Shown piece after piece: positions 27,997 through 36,275 of a stretch of 64,000 nt of DNA; the first letter of the stretch is position 1, and each line of letters starts with the position of its first letter. Under the pieces are notes generated by a model, which was not told the DNA's origin, did no database searches, and saw nothing but the letters and a program-made list of their open reading frames with translations. The position numbers and the translations under genes were made by a program. This DNA is from Funiculus sociatus GB2-C1 (GTDB taxonomy: Bacteria > Cyanobacteriota > Cyanobacteriia > Cyanobacteriales > FACHB-T130): positions 83,079 through 147,078 of the forward strand of contig NZ_JAMPKJ010000008.1 in the NCBI RefSeq assembly GCF_039962115.1. Direction: 5' to 3'.

Positions 27997-29352
27997 ATGT
28001 CATCAAATGCTCAATCTCAAACAACGGCGACCGATACACCAGAAAGTAGCGATCGCGAACTTACCTACCAGCAAACAATCCTTTGTGCCGCAGTAATTGG
28101 CATTGCTGGAGGATTAGTTGCAACAGCTTACTACTACGTGCTGGAAGGAAGTTTACATTTTGTCTGGCACACACTTCCTGATGTTCTCAACCCCTACTTC
28201 CCCAGCAACTTCCCCGCATGGAATTACGTGTGGATTGCCACTACCATTGGCGGATTTCTGGTTGGTGTCACGCTGCACTTAATGGGACTTCCCGGTGAAG
28301 TTGCCTTTGTCGTCGATAAGGTACACGATCCAGGGCGAATTTCTGTGCGCCAAACTCCAGCGATGATTCTAGCATCCTTATTTTCGATTACCGCAGGCGG
28401 TAGCGCTGGCCCAGAAGCCCCACTTGTACAGATTAATGGCAGTTTTGGCGGCTGGCTTGGTCAAAAGCTCCACCTGACCCTAACAGCAACCCGCGTGCTG
28501 ACCTTTTGCGGGATGAGTGCTGCCCTTGGAGCCTTCTTCGGTGCGCCTCTTGGTGGCGCACTCTTCGCCTTGGAACTTCCCCATCGTCGAGGCTTGGAAT
28601 ACTACGAAGCCCTAATCCCAGCCGTACTTTCAGCGATTTTGAGCTTTGTTGTGTTTCGGTTTAATACCGGGTTAACGATTGGTGGGATGTACCACTTTGC
28701 CGCTATTCCGAAACTGTCGCTAACTAATTTAGCTCAGGGTGCAATTCTAGGAATATTAGGGGCGCTAATTGCTGTTATCTTTATTTATCTGTTCCGGATG
28801 GTCGGGCATCTGAGTGAGTACCTGCGACACCAGACGATTCTACTTGCCACGCTGGGAGGATTATCAATTGGTTTGATTGCTTTGGTTTTCCCCCAAACGC
28901 TGTTTTTTGGCGAGAAAGAAATTCAAACCGTCGTTGAAACAGGTTCTACTTTTGGGATGACGATGTTGCTTGCGATCGCTTTTGCGAAAATGTTAGCGGT
29001 ATGTTGCACCCTGCACTCCGGTTTCCGGGGTGGATTCATCTTTCCACTGTTTTACATTGGTGCAGCGGTGGGTTTAGCTATTTCACTGGCTTTCCCGGAA
29101 ATCCATCCGACAATTGGGATGATTTGCATGATGGCGGCGGTGAATGTGGCGGTGACAAAAACGCCCATCAGTACCACTGTGATTTTGGGCGTACTCTCCG
29201 ATACCGCGATGGTTCCAGTGCTGGTAATTGCCAGTTTTGTGAGTTTCCTGTTGACCACTCAAGTATCATTGATTAAAACACAGCGATCGCGTACTGTCTT
29301 TGGCGGAGAAGCCCAGGAAGTAAGATTAGCTGCTGGCATTGCAAATACTTAA
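27997..29352 (+). CDS. ClC family anion channel/exchanger
   Basis: A 451-residue polytopic protein of the voltage-gated chloride channel family. The three ion-path motifs can be placed by eye. MGLPGEV (Met96 to Val102) takes the place of GSGIPEV, GSAGPEAP (135-142) the place of GREGP, and GGFIFP the place of GxFxP. In this alignment the gating glutamate (Glu148 of E. coli ClC) is Ala137 and the selectivity serine (Ser107) is Met96. Classical exchangers need that glutamate, so this may be a channel or use another residue such as Glu140. It lies between nrtP and narM, which makes anion or nitrate handling conceivable but unproven. Confidence 0.85.
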   Translation: MSSNAQSQTTATDTPESSDRELTYQQTILCAAVIGIAGGLVATAYYYVLEGSLHFVWHTLPDVLNPYFPSNFPAWNYVWIATTIGGFLVGVTLHLMGLPGEVAFVVDKVHDPGRISVRQTPAMILASLFSITAGGSAGPEAPLVQINGSFGGWLGQKLHLTLTATRVLTFCGMSAALGAFFGAPLGGALFALELPHRRGLEYYEALIPAVLSAILSFVVFRFNTGLTIGGMYHFAAIPKLSLTNLAQGAILGILGALIAVIFIYLFRMVGHLSEYLRHQTILLATLGGLSIGLIALVFPQTLFFGEKEIQTVVETGSTFGMTMLLAIAFAKMLAVCCTLHSGFRGGFIFPLFYIGAAVGLAISLAFPEIHPTIGMICMMAAVNVAVTKTPISTTVILGVLSDTAMVPVLVIASFVSFLLTTQVSLIKTQRSRTVFGGEAQEVRLAAGIANT

Positions 29353-29889
29353 GAATGTAGCGTTTCTCAGCCGGGTGGAATATATCGCAGTTCTTTTGTT
29401 TTTGTCACCTTGGTAGGGACATGGCAATGCTCATTTGCGTCAACTTAAGCCCTGGCGACTGGAAGTCGCGGCTAAACAAACGAAGTCCGCCTACCCTTCG
29501 GGAACGCTAAAGCAAACGCGGACTGACGAAATATCAAGGTTCTTTTAACCCGCGCAGGCGGGTTTTGTTTGTCTAGCTGCGGTTTCAACCGCCAAGCTAA
29601 CGTTAAGTTGACTTACCCAAATCTTCGGGCAAGACAGGGGTCTAAGAAAAGCCATTAGCTTAGCGGTAAAAAAGTGAATTGCTATTAGTTTCTCAAACGC
29701 CACGTCTCTCACGAGGGAAACCCGCGCACGGGGGTGGCTCCCTAACTTTACAATTATCCTTAACTTCAGTTTTGGCAATCGTCGGAGCAATGAACAAATC
29801 CGATGTTCGCAAAATCACGCGCGTTGTTTTGGGAAGAATTAACCTCCCAAAAATTCCTTCAAAATCCAAAATCCAAACTCTAAAATCAA
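29353..29889. other. repeat-rich spacer before narM
   Basis: A 537-bp spacer filled with dispersed repeats: a GGTAGGGACATGGCAATGC-like unit near 29413, a GCGGCTAAACAAACGAAGTC / AACCCGCGCAGGCGGGTTTT patch (29460-29570), and TCCAAAA heptads directly before narM (29855-29885). No gene, NtcA box or clear ribosome site for narM was found. Confidence 0.55.
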
Positions 29890-30342
29890 ATGGCTGATTT
29901 CTTTCAATTTGAAGCAGACTTCGTAGATTCCCTACGCTGCATTCCCATGCAAGTGCGGATGAAATTAGACACTTGCGGCGTAAAATTAAAATTACCCCAC
30001 TGGCACCAATTTAGCCAAGCTGAGCGTCAATCTGTGGTAGATATGCCCTGCACCACACCAGACGAAATTCAAGCATATCGCCAATTTCTCCACCAGCGCG
30101 TTATCGAACACACAGGCATTCCCCCAACTGACTTGCCAGTAGAACCTCACCCTCCCTGGATGGATGCAATCAACGTGCCAGATAGCATTCAGGAAAAAGC
30201 AGCTGAATTTGGGGTAACGGTGACACCCCAACAGTGGGTAGCCTTGACTCCCGCCCAACGCTTTGCCCTAATTAAACTCAGTCGCCCCAGCCACGAAAAC
30301 ATGAACTTTTTACCAGCACTCAAGGAATTTCACTTAATGTAA
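29890..30342 (+). CDS. narM: nitrate reductase-associated protein
   Basis: A 150-residue soluble protein matching NarM (nitrate reductase-associated family): FFQFEADFVDSLRCIPM at the start, RMKLDTCGVKLKL, HWHQFSQAERQ, and ALTPAQRFALIKLSRPSHE near the end. In Synechococcus elongatus NarM is required for active NarB, probably in maturation or cofactor insertion. Its position 5.5 kb after narB2 extends the nitrate island to here. No own NtcA box was seen upstream, only TCCAAAA heptads. Confidence 0.88.
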   Translation: MADFFQFEADFVDSLRCIPMQVRMKLDTCGVKLKLPHWHQFSQAERQSVVDMPCTTPDEIQAYRQFLHQRVIEHTGIPPTDLPVEPHPPWMDAINVPDSIQEKAAEFGVTVTPQQWVALTPAQRFALIKLSRPSHENMNFLPALKEFHLM

Positions 30343-30485
30343 GGCATCAAGAAATGTAAAAAATCTTCCTCCAACCTTGCTACAGCATAATTATTTGGTT
30401 AAAAATGAGGCGCTTAGAGAAAAATGCTCAGACTTTAGTAGTTAGGCTCATTTCTCTGCCAGTAAGCATTAGAGGAAGTATCAAA

Positions 30486-31415
30486 ATGCCTTTCACCGCT
30501 AGCGTCATTTCATCCCAAGAATGGGGAGCCAGACCTCCTAAAAAGTGGCCTGCCGAAACAGTGCCTAAATACGTTATTATCCACCACACCGATACGCCAA
30601 ATTCCCCAAGCGATATCTCGAAAGCAACTGTGGATGGAGCTAAAAGATTTGCCAAAAGTGTCCAGAATACACATATGGATGTTTTTGGATGGGATGATTC
30701 CGGACACAACTTTTTAAACACAACTGGGGGCATTCTTTTAGAAGGAAGACAGGGTTCTTTAGCAAAAGTAAAACGGGGTTTGTGCGTTAAATCAGCTCAT
30801 TCTGGCAACCCGGTTGGTAACGAATCGCCGGGGATAGAAAATGAAGGCAGGTTCATGACCTACCAAATGGGCGAAAAACAATGGAATAGCTTAGTGGAAT
30901 TATGTGTTTCGATTTGCGATTCCTGCAAAATTTCCCCTGACAATATCAAAGGACATCGAGACTTTTCTGCTACTGATTGTCCTGGTGATTGGCTATATGC
31001 TCAACTGCCACGTTTACGTCAAGCTGTGCGCCAAAAGTTGTCTACAGGAGGCGTGCCGCTAAGTGATGATTCTTTAAGGGTAGGATCTAGTGGTGCAAAA
31101 GTAAAAGAGTTGCAGCAGTTGTTGAAAGACAGAGGCTTTAATCCTGGCCCAATTGACGGGAGTTTCGGTAGCGGTACAGAAACCGCTGTAATTGCTTTTC
31201 AAAAGTCGCAAGGGCTAAAGGCTGATGGAATTGTTGGTACTACTACCTGGAATGCGTTAACAAAACCTGCTACACCCCCTCCAATTAATCTGGTTAATAT
31301 GTGTAAATATTACCAGGGGTTGCCTCATCAAGATGATGCGATGGAGTGGCTGCAAACGCAAATTCCTAAAGCAACTCTGGAAGAGTTTGCCAAAAGATGG
31401 CGTAACCAAAAGTAG
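30486..31415 (+). CDS. N-acetylmuramoyl-L-alanine amidase with PG-binding domain
   Basis: A 309-residue cell-wall amidase that cuts between muramic acid and the peptide stem. Residues about 10-170 form a PGRP/amidase_2 domain: EWGARPPKKW, the zinc His of VIIHHTDTP, and KGHRDFSATDCPGDW with the second His and the Cys. Residues 200-260 form a peptidoglycan_binding_1 domain (GSSGAKVKELQQLLKDRGF, GIVGTTTWNAL). A 45-residue tail of unknown role follows. No signal peptide is visible. The frame opens at 30405, but GAGGAAG stands just before the ATG at 30486, which also starts the conserved domain, so that start is used. Confidence 0.82.
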   Translation: MPFTASVISSQEWGARPPKKWPAETVPKYVIIHHTDTPNSPSDISKATVDGAKRFAKSVQNTHMDVFGWDDSGHNFLNTTGGILLEGRQGSLAKVKRGLCVKSAHSGNPVGNESPGIENEGRFMTYQMGEKQWNSLVELCVSICDSCKISPDNIKGHRDFSATDCPGDWLYAQLPRLRQAVRQKLSTGGVPLSDDSLRVGSSGAKVKELQQLLKDRGFNPGPIDGSFGSGTETAVIAFQKSQGLKADGIVGTTTWNALTKPATPPPINLVNMCKYYQGLPHQDDAMEWLQTQIPKATLEEFAKRWRNQK

Positions 31416-31661
31416 TAATTGAGTAGGGTGGGCAATGCTCGCCCTACAGAATTTCAATTAAGGAAAATTTACATATGGTAGGGGCAATAAGCAGAATACA
31501 AAGCCTCACAACCTTCGTTATTAAGGTAAGCAGGAAACGAGTAATAAATCTAAATATTAGAGTTTTCTTTAAAATTTAAGGGCGATGTCACGTTGCGACT
31601 ACCGCACCCTATACCTAAAAGTGGATGCCATTTAGAGGTAGCATTTTTTAAAATTTTCATC

Positions 31662-32543
31662 ATGTACAAACACACGCGAAAACGTAAACCCGAAAATATA
31701 TGGTCGAAGGAATGCAACGACCTAATTCGGGGCGCAGCGGGTGGGTTTTTATTTGGAATTCCGCTGCTGTATACGATGGAAGTTTGGTGGATAGGATCGT
31801 TTACCAAACCGCCCGTACTTTTGGGGGCGATCGCATCCAGTTTTGTTGCAGTTTTTATGCTAACTCGCACGGAAGGATTCCGCAAAGCCAAGGGAATTAA
31901 AGCAAGTGATGCACTGATGGATAGCGTGGAGGCGATCGCTATCGGCATCGTCTGCGCTACTATTCTCCTGATTTTGTTGCGCGAAATCACCCAGGATACC
32001 TCTTTGAGTGAGGCAGTGGGAAAAGCGATTTTCGAGGGTATCCCATTTTCGCTAGGCGTGGCGCTTTCTCGTGCCTTGTTGAGTGGCGATCGCTATCAGC
32101 CTTCAGATGGTCAGGATACGCCTCCACCCCCAAACCAAACCAGCATGAATGCCACCCTTGCAGACATCGGTGCCACTTTAATTGGTGCCACCATCGTTGG
32201 TTTTAATATTGCGCCGACTGACGAAGTACCAATGCTTGCCGCCGCCTCCTCACCCCCTTGGCAACTGGCTATTATCGCCGCATCGCTGCTGATTTCTTAT
32301 GGCATCGTGTTTCAGGCTGGCTTTACTGGTGAAGGCAAGCGTATCAAGCAGCGAGGTCTTTTCCAGCGCCCCCTGAGTGAAACTGTTATGTCCTATTTAG
32401 TGTCGCTTTTTGCCGCAACATTAATGTTGTGGTTCTTCCACAAATTAAGCTTTGACGATCCGTGGCAAACTTGGTTGAGTTACACATTGTTACTAGGGCT
32501 ACCAGCAACGATTGGCGGTGCTGCCGGAAGGTTAGCAGTATGA
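31662..32543 (+). CDS. TIGR02587/DUF2391 integral membrane protein
   Basis: A 293-residue protein with about seven hydrophobic segments that fits the TIGR02587 (DUF2391) family. Recognisable stretches are LIRGAAGGFLFGIPLLYTME, FNIAPTDEVPMLA and the C-terminal LLLGLPATIGGAAGRLAV. Function unknown. I took the ATG at 31662, since the upstream frame to 31593 lacks family character. Its stop overlaps the start of the next gene (ATGA), so the two should be co-translated. This pairing of TIGR02587 and TIGR02588 proteins recurs in bacteria and may reflect a complex. Confidence 0.8.
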   Translation: MYKHTRKRKPENIWSKECNDLIRGAAGGFLFGIPLLYTMEVWWIGSFTKPPVLLGAIASSFVAVFMLTRTEGFRKAKGIKASDALMDSVEAIAIGIVCATILLILLREITQDTSLSEAVGKAIFEGIPFSLGVALSRALLSGDRYQPSDGQDTPPPPNQTSMNATLADIGATLIGATIVGFNIAPTDEVPMLAAASSPPWQLAIIAASLLISYGIVFQAGFTGEGKRIKQRGLFQRPLSETVMSYLVSLFAATLMLWFFHKLSFDDPWQTWLSYTLLLGLPATIGGAAGRLAV

Positions 32544-32968
32544 CTCAGACAAATCAAGACAGCAATCCATCAGAAAAAGAGGAAAAGCAACCGCACCGAT
32601 CGCCTGCGGAATGGACTACCTTTGGTATAGCTATATCTATTTTGGCCGCGCTCGTCGGACTGGTCCTTTATAACTGGGTTAACGATAAAGATCGTCCACC
32701 AGTTCTATCTGTCACGCCCAACATTGAAATTAGGCAAGCCCAAGGGCAATTTTACGTCCCATTTGAAATTATTAACTCTGGCGGAGAAACAGCCGAATCA
32801 GTGCAGATTATCGCCGAGTTGCGCGTCAATGGGGAAGTGGAGGAAACTGGGGAACAGAATATCGACTTTCTCTCCGGCGGTGAAAAACAAGAAGGCGCAT
32901 TTATCTTTAGCCGCAACCCACGAGAAGGCGAATTAATCTTGCGAGTTGCCAGCTACAAATTACCTTAA
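32540..32968 (+). CDS. TIGR02588 family membrane-anchored protein
   Basis: A 142-residue protein with a hydrophilic start, one hydrophobic segment (about residues 30-50, GIAISILAALVGLVLY) and a soluble domain of about 85 residues likely to be a beta-sandwich outside the membrane (VPFEIINSGGETAESVQIIA, FLSGGEKQEGAF). It fits the TIGR02588 family of unknown function. The ATG at 32540 overlaps the preceding stop codon as ATGA. Earlier starts in the frame lie within the upstream gene and are rejected. Confidence 0.8.
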   Translation: MTQTNQDSNPSEKEEKQPHRSPAEWTTFGIAISILAALVGLVLYNWVNDKDRPPVLSVTPNIEIRQAQGQFYVPFEIINSGGETAESVQIIAELRVNGEVEETGEQNIDFLSGGEKQEGAFIFSRNPREGELILRVASYKLP

Positions 32969-33024
32969 AAATTTAATTATTGCCAGCTTTAAATCGCCTA
33001 GTTATGAGTAGGAAAAGTTAGCTG

Positions 33025-34149
33025 ATGAAAAATAAAATTGTCGCTGCTAACACTAGATTTGCCTTTAAGCTTTTTGGGAAACTTACAAAACAGGAACCTG
33101 ACAAAAACATCTTTGTCTCGCCAGCAAGTGTTGGTATCGCTCTGGCAATGACCTATAACGGTGCTGTGGGACAGACACAAGCGGCAATGGCAATCGCTTT
33201 GGAATTGCAAGAAATGAGCTTGCTACAAGTCAACAAAGCTAACGCACAGCTTTTGAAGACGCTAGAAAATTTGGACGATCAGGTAGAGTTAGCGATCGCT
33301 AATTCACTCTGGGCGCAGCAGGAATTCCCGTTTAAGCGGGATTTTTTAGAACGCACTCAGGATTTCTACAAAGCTAAAGTTACCAATCTCGACTTTAGTG
33401 CTGCCGATTCCCTGGCAACTATTAACAACTGGGTGAGCGAAAATACCAACGGCAAAATCGAGACAATACTCAAGAAACTCAATCCCCAAACTATTTTAAT
33501 CCTGATCAACGCCATCTATTTCAAAGGTATTTGGACAAACCCTTTCGACAAAAAAAATACGCACAATAGAGTTTTTACCCTGCTTTATGGCACGCCCAAA
33601 CAGCACCCGATGATGTCTCTGGACGAAACCGACCACCGCTACTACCGGGGTGATAACTTTCAGGCGGTCAGCTTGCCTTATGGTACTGGACGGGTGAGTA
33701 TGTATATCTTCCTCCCAGATCAAGACTCAAGCCTGGAAGCATTCCACACCAATCTGAACGCTGAGAACTGGGATAAATGGATGAACCAGTTCGACAAAAT
33801 GAAAGGAAAGGTCATCTTACCTCGCTTTCAATTGGAGTATGAAGTACAACTCAAAGATGCCCTGATTGCCTTAGGCATGGGAGCAGCTTTTGAGGAGGGA
33901 AATTTTGACCAGATGTGTGCGGAACCCGTCTGTGTGGGAAAGGTTATCCACAAAACCTTTCTAGAAGTCAACGAAGAAGGCACCGAAGCCGCCGCCGTCA
34001 CTGCTGTGGAGATGCAAAGAGGGCTTTCAGCACCGGCTTTTACCATGATTGTTGACCGCCCATTCTTCTGCTGCATCCGGGACAATCAAACTGGAACTGT
34101 GCTATTTATGGGTTCAATCGTGGAGCCAAAATCTCCAACATCCGATTAA
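33025..34149 (+). CDS. serpin family protease inhibitor
   Basis: A 374-residue serpin. Family motifs are [44 protein letters not shown], the hinge [13 protein letters not shown] of the reactive loop and [20 protein letters not shown] at the end. The alanine-rich hinge is what inhibitory serpins need for loop insertion. Counting from the hinge, P1 falls at or next to the Arg-Gly-Leu of MQRGLSA, but the loop is about two residues longer than in alpha-1-antitrypsin, so the target class is unclear. No signal peptide, so probably cytoplasmic. The DJ-1/PfpI gene starts 19 bp after its stop. Confidence 0.9.
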   Translation: MKNKIVAANTRFAFKLFGKLTKQEPDKNIFVSPASVGIALAMTYNGAVGQTQAAMAIALELQEMSLLQVNKANAQLLKTLENLDDQVELAIANSLWAQQEFPFKRDFLERTQDFYKAKVTNLDFSAADSLATINNWVSENTNGKIETILKKLNPQTILILINAIYFKGIWTNPFDKKNTHNRVFTLLYGTPKQHPMMSLDETDHRYYRGDNFQAVSLPYGTGRVSMYIFLPDQDSSLEAFHTNLNAENWDKWMNQFDKMKGKVILPRFQLEYEVQLKDALIALGMGAAFEEGNFDQMCAEPVCVGKVIHKTFLEVNEEGTEAAAVTAVEMQRGLSAPAFTMIVDRPFFCCIRDNQTGTVLFMGSIVEPKSPTSD

Positions 34150-34168
34150 TAAAGCAGGAGTACAGAAA

Positions 34169-34768
34169 ATGGCTGCAAAGAAAATATTAATGATTGTGGG
34201 CGACTTTGTGGAAGACTACGAAGTGATGGTTCCCTTCCAAGCATTGCAAATGGTTGGTTACACCGTCCATGCTATCTGCCCCAACAAGAAATCTGGGGAA
34301 AAAGTGCGGACAGCGATTCACGACTTTGAAGGCGACCAAACTTATAGCGAAAAACCAGGTCACAACTTCATCTTAAACGCTACTTTTGATGAAGTGGAAG
34401 CGACAGAATATGACGCTTTGGTAATTCCTGGTGGACGTGCGCCAGAGTATATTCGTCTGAACGAGAAAGTATTAGAAATAACCCGCCACTTTTCCGAAAC
34501 AAATAAACCTATTGCTGCAATTTGTCACGGGTTACAAGTTTTGGCGGCTGCTGGGGTTTTAGAAGGCAAAAGTTGCACGGCTTATCCCGCCTGCGGGCCA
34601 GATGTATGCCGCGCCGGGGGTCTTTATGTGCATATTCCCCCAGATGAGGCGATGGTTGATGGTAATTTGGTGACAGCACCAGCATGGCCTGCACATCCCC
34701 GCTGGTTGGCGGAATTTATGAAACTTATGGGAACGAAAATTGAACATCCAGAGATGGCGATCGCGTGA
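34169..34768 (+). CDS. DJ-1/PfpI family protein
   Basis: A 199-residue member of the DJ-1/PfpI superfamily. The nucleophile-elbow cysteine is Cys119 followed by His120 in [11 protein letters not shown]; an acidic residue near the N-terminus (Glu15 or Glu18 in DFVEDYEVM) completes the usual site, and [16 protein letters not shown] is the family's second signature. Members act as proteases, glyoxalase-like enzymes or stress chaperones; which applies here is unknown. AGGAG stands before the ATG at 34169. The frame extends upstream into the serpin gene, but that part is not conserved. Probably co-transcribed with the serpin. Confidence 0.88.
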   Translation: MAAKKILMIVGDFVEDYEVMVPFQALQMVGYTVHAICPNKKSGEKVRTAIHDFEGDQTYSEKPGHNFILNATFDEVEATEYDALVIPGGRAPEYIRLNEKVLEITRHFSETNKPIAAICHGLQVLAAAGVLEGKSCTAYPACGPDVCRAGGLYVHIPPDEAMVDGNLVTAPAWPAHPRWLAEFMKLMGTKIEHPEMAIA

Positions 34769-34797
34769 TATATTCTCCCGTTTTGATGCAACAAATT

Positions 34798-34872
34798 TGC
34801 TCCCCCCTAGCCCCCTTTTTTAGGGGGTGAAGTTCTTATTAGCCCCCCTTAAAAAGGGGGGTTGGGGGGATC
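34798..34872. repeat. CCCCCTTAAAAAGGGGG repeat between convergent genes
   Basis: A dispersed repeat with two G/C-run hairpins (CCCCCTTTTTTAGGGGG and CCCCCCTTAAAAAGGGGGG) ending in GGGGGGATC. Similar copies lie at 27706-27785 and 40145-40175. It separates the convergent DJ-1 and antiporter genes and could terminate both. Confidence 0.65.
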
Positions 34873-34880
34873 GTATTTTA

Positions 34881-35978
34881 TTACGCTGGATGGAAGTAGA
34901 AAGCTGCTCCTAGAATTGTGTAAGTAGCCAAAAGTAGCACCCCTTCTAACCAATTAGAACGTCCGTCTAGACTGATAAGATTGGCAACTATAACTGCGAT
35001 CGCTACTGCCACCACTTCAAAAGGATTGAAATTCAAATCCATTGGTTGACCAATTATCACACCTACCAAAACTAAAATCGGCGCTACAAGTAAGGCAACT
35101 AGCAAGCTGGAACCCATCGCTACAGAAACCGATAGATCCATATTATTTTTCAGTGCTACACTAACCGCCGTTACATATTCTGCTGCACCGCCAACTAAAG
35201 GCAAAAGAATCACACCTGTAAAAAGTGGAGTTAAACCCAGTTGTTTTGTTGTTTCCTCTACAACTCCGACAAAAATCTCCGACTCAAAAGCAACCCCAAT
35301 AGTAGCGGCAACTAAAACACCCATCCACAGCCATAAATTCGGCTTGTGTTCAGTCGCCTCACCTCCAGAATCATGCGACGTTTCTGCCTCTAAGTCTAGT
35401 AATCCCACATCGTAAAGATAGCTGTGAGTTTTCAAGGAAAACAGCAGCGTTAGAGCATAAACTACGATTAAAACTGTAGCTACTGTGAGGGAGAGATTGC
35501 GAATCGCTGTAGGTTCTACCCCATTTGAGGTGTAGATTACTGTTGTAGGTAAGATGATAGCGATCGCTGCTAGCGTCATCGAGGAACCATTCACCCGCGC
35601 CACAATTGGTTTAAAATCCTGTTCCTTGTAGCGCAGACCTCCTAAAAGCATGGAAAGTCCCATTACTAGCAGTAAGTTACTGATAATCGTGCCAGTAATA
35701 CTTGCTTTCACAATATCAACCAATCCTGCATTTAGGGCAACTAAAGCAATAATTAACTCAGTCGCATTCCCAAAAACTGCATTTAACAAAGCGCCAATAG
35801 AAGGGCCAGTAACGACAGCTACTTCTTCAGTGGCAGTGCTTAACCAAATCGCTAAGGGTACAATGGCTATAGCTGATGTGATGAATACACTCAGCGTACC
35901 CCATTTAAAAAATTCCGCTGCAATTGAGATGGGGATAAAGATTAACAGTCCCAAAGAAATTAATTTCTTTATTTTCAT
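34881..35978 (-). CDS. Ca2+/H+ antiporter, CaxA family
   Basis: A 365-residue antiporter with about 11 membrane segments in two repeats, expelling calcium in exchange for protons. Each half carries a CAX alpha-repeat: GALLNAVFGNATELIIALVA in the first and PLVGGAAEYVTAVSVALKNN in the second, each with the metal-binding Glu. An acidic loop (LDLEAETSHDSGGEATEHK) joins the halves. The frame extends to a GTG at 36011, but homologues begin at the basic MKIKKLISLGLL, so I placed the start at 35978. Likely in the plasma membrane, with roles in calcium or salt homeostasis. Confidence 0.88.
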   Translation of the reverse strand: MKIKKLISLGLLIFIPISIAAEFFKWGTLSVFITSAIAIVPLAIWLSTATEEVAVVTGPSIGALLNAVFGNATELIIALVALNAGLVDIVKASITGTIISNLLLVMGLSMLLGGLRYKEQDFKPIVARVNGSSMTLAAIAIILPTTVIYTSNGVEPTAIRNLSLTVATVLIVVYALTLLFSLKTHSYLYDVGLLDLEAETSHDSGGEATEHKPNLWLWMGVLVAATIGVAFESEIFVGVVEETTKQLGLTPLFTGVILLPLVGGAAEYVTAVSVALKNNMDLSVSVAMGSSLLVALLVAPILVLVGVIIGQPMDLNFNPFEVVAVAIAVIVANLISLDGRSNWLEGVLLLATYTILGAAFYFHPA

Positions 35979-36275
35979 AGAGTTCTGGCGGTAATTTAAG
36001 GGCATTGCCACTTTAACCGAGATCCTGCACCAAGTGACAAGTAGTAGGGTAGGTGCGATTGAAAAAAAATCAACCGCAGAGGCGCGCCAGAACCGACAGG
36101 TAAGAGAGATAAAAGCGAAGCTGCCTAAAACTTGCTAAAAATCATCTAGCTGTTTACACAGTTCCTCTGGAACACTACCAGTGTGGAATTACTTCTAGTA
36201 GCCGATCCCTAAGTAGTACCTACAACGTTATCCCATAAAAAGGTATCAAATTATCCTTTGCAAGGAGAACACTTA

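Noticed and set aside
29545..29790. Minus-strand frame of 81 codons before narM
   Set aside because: It runs through several dispersed repeats in a gene-poor spacer and shows no domain or ribosome site.
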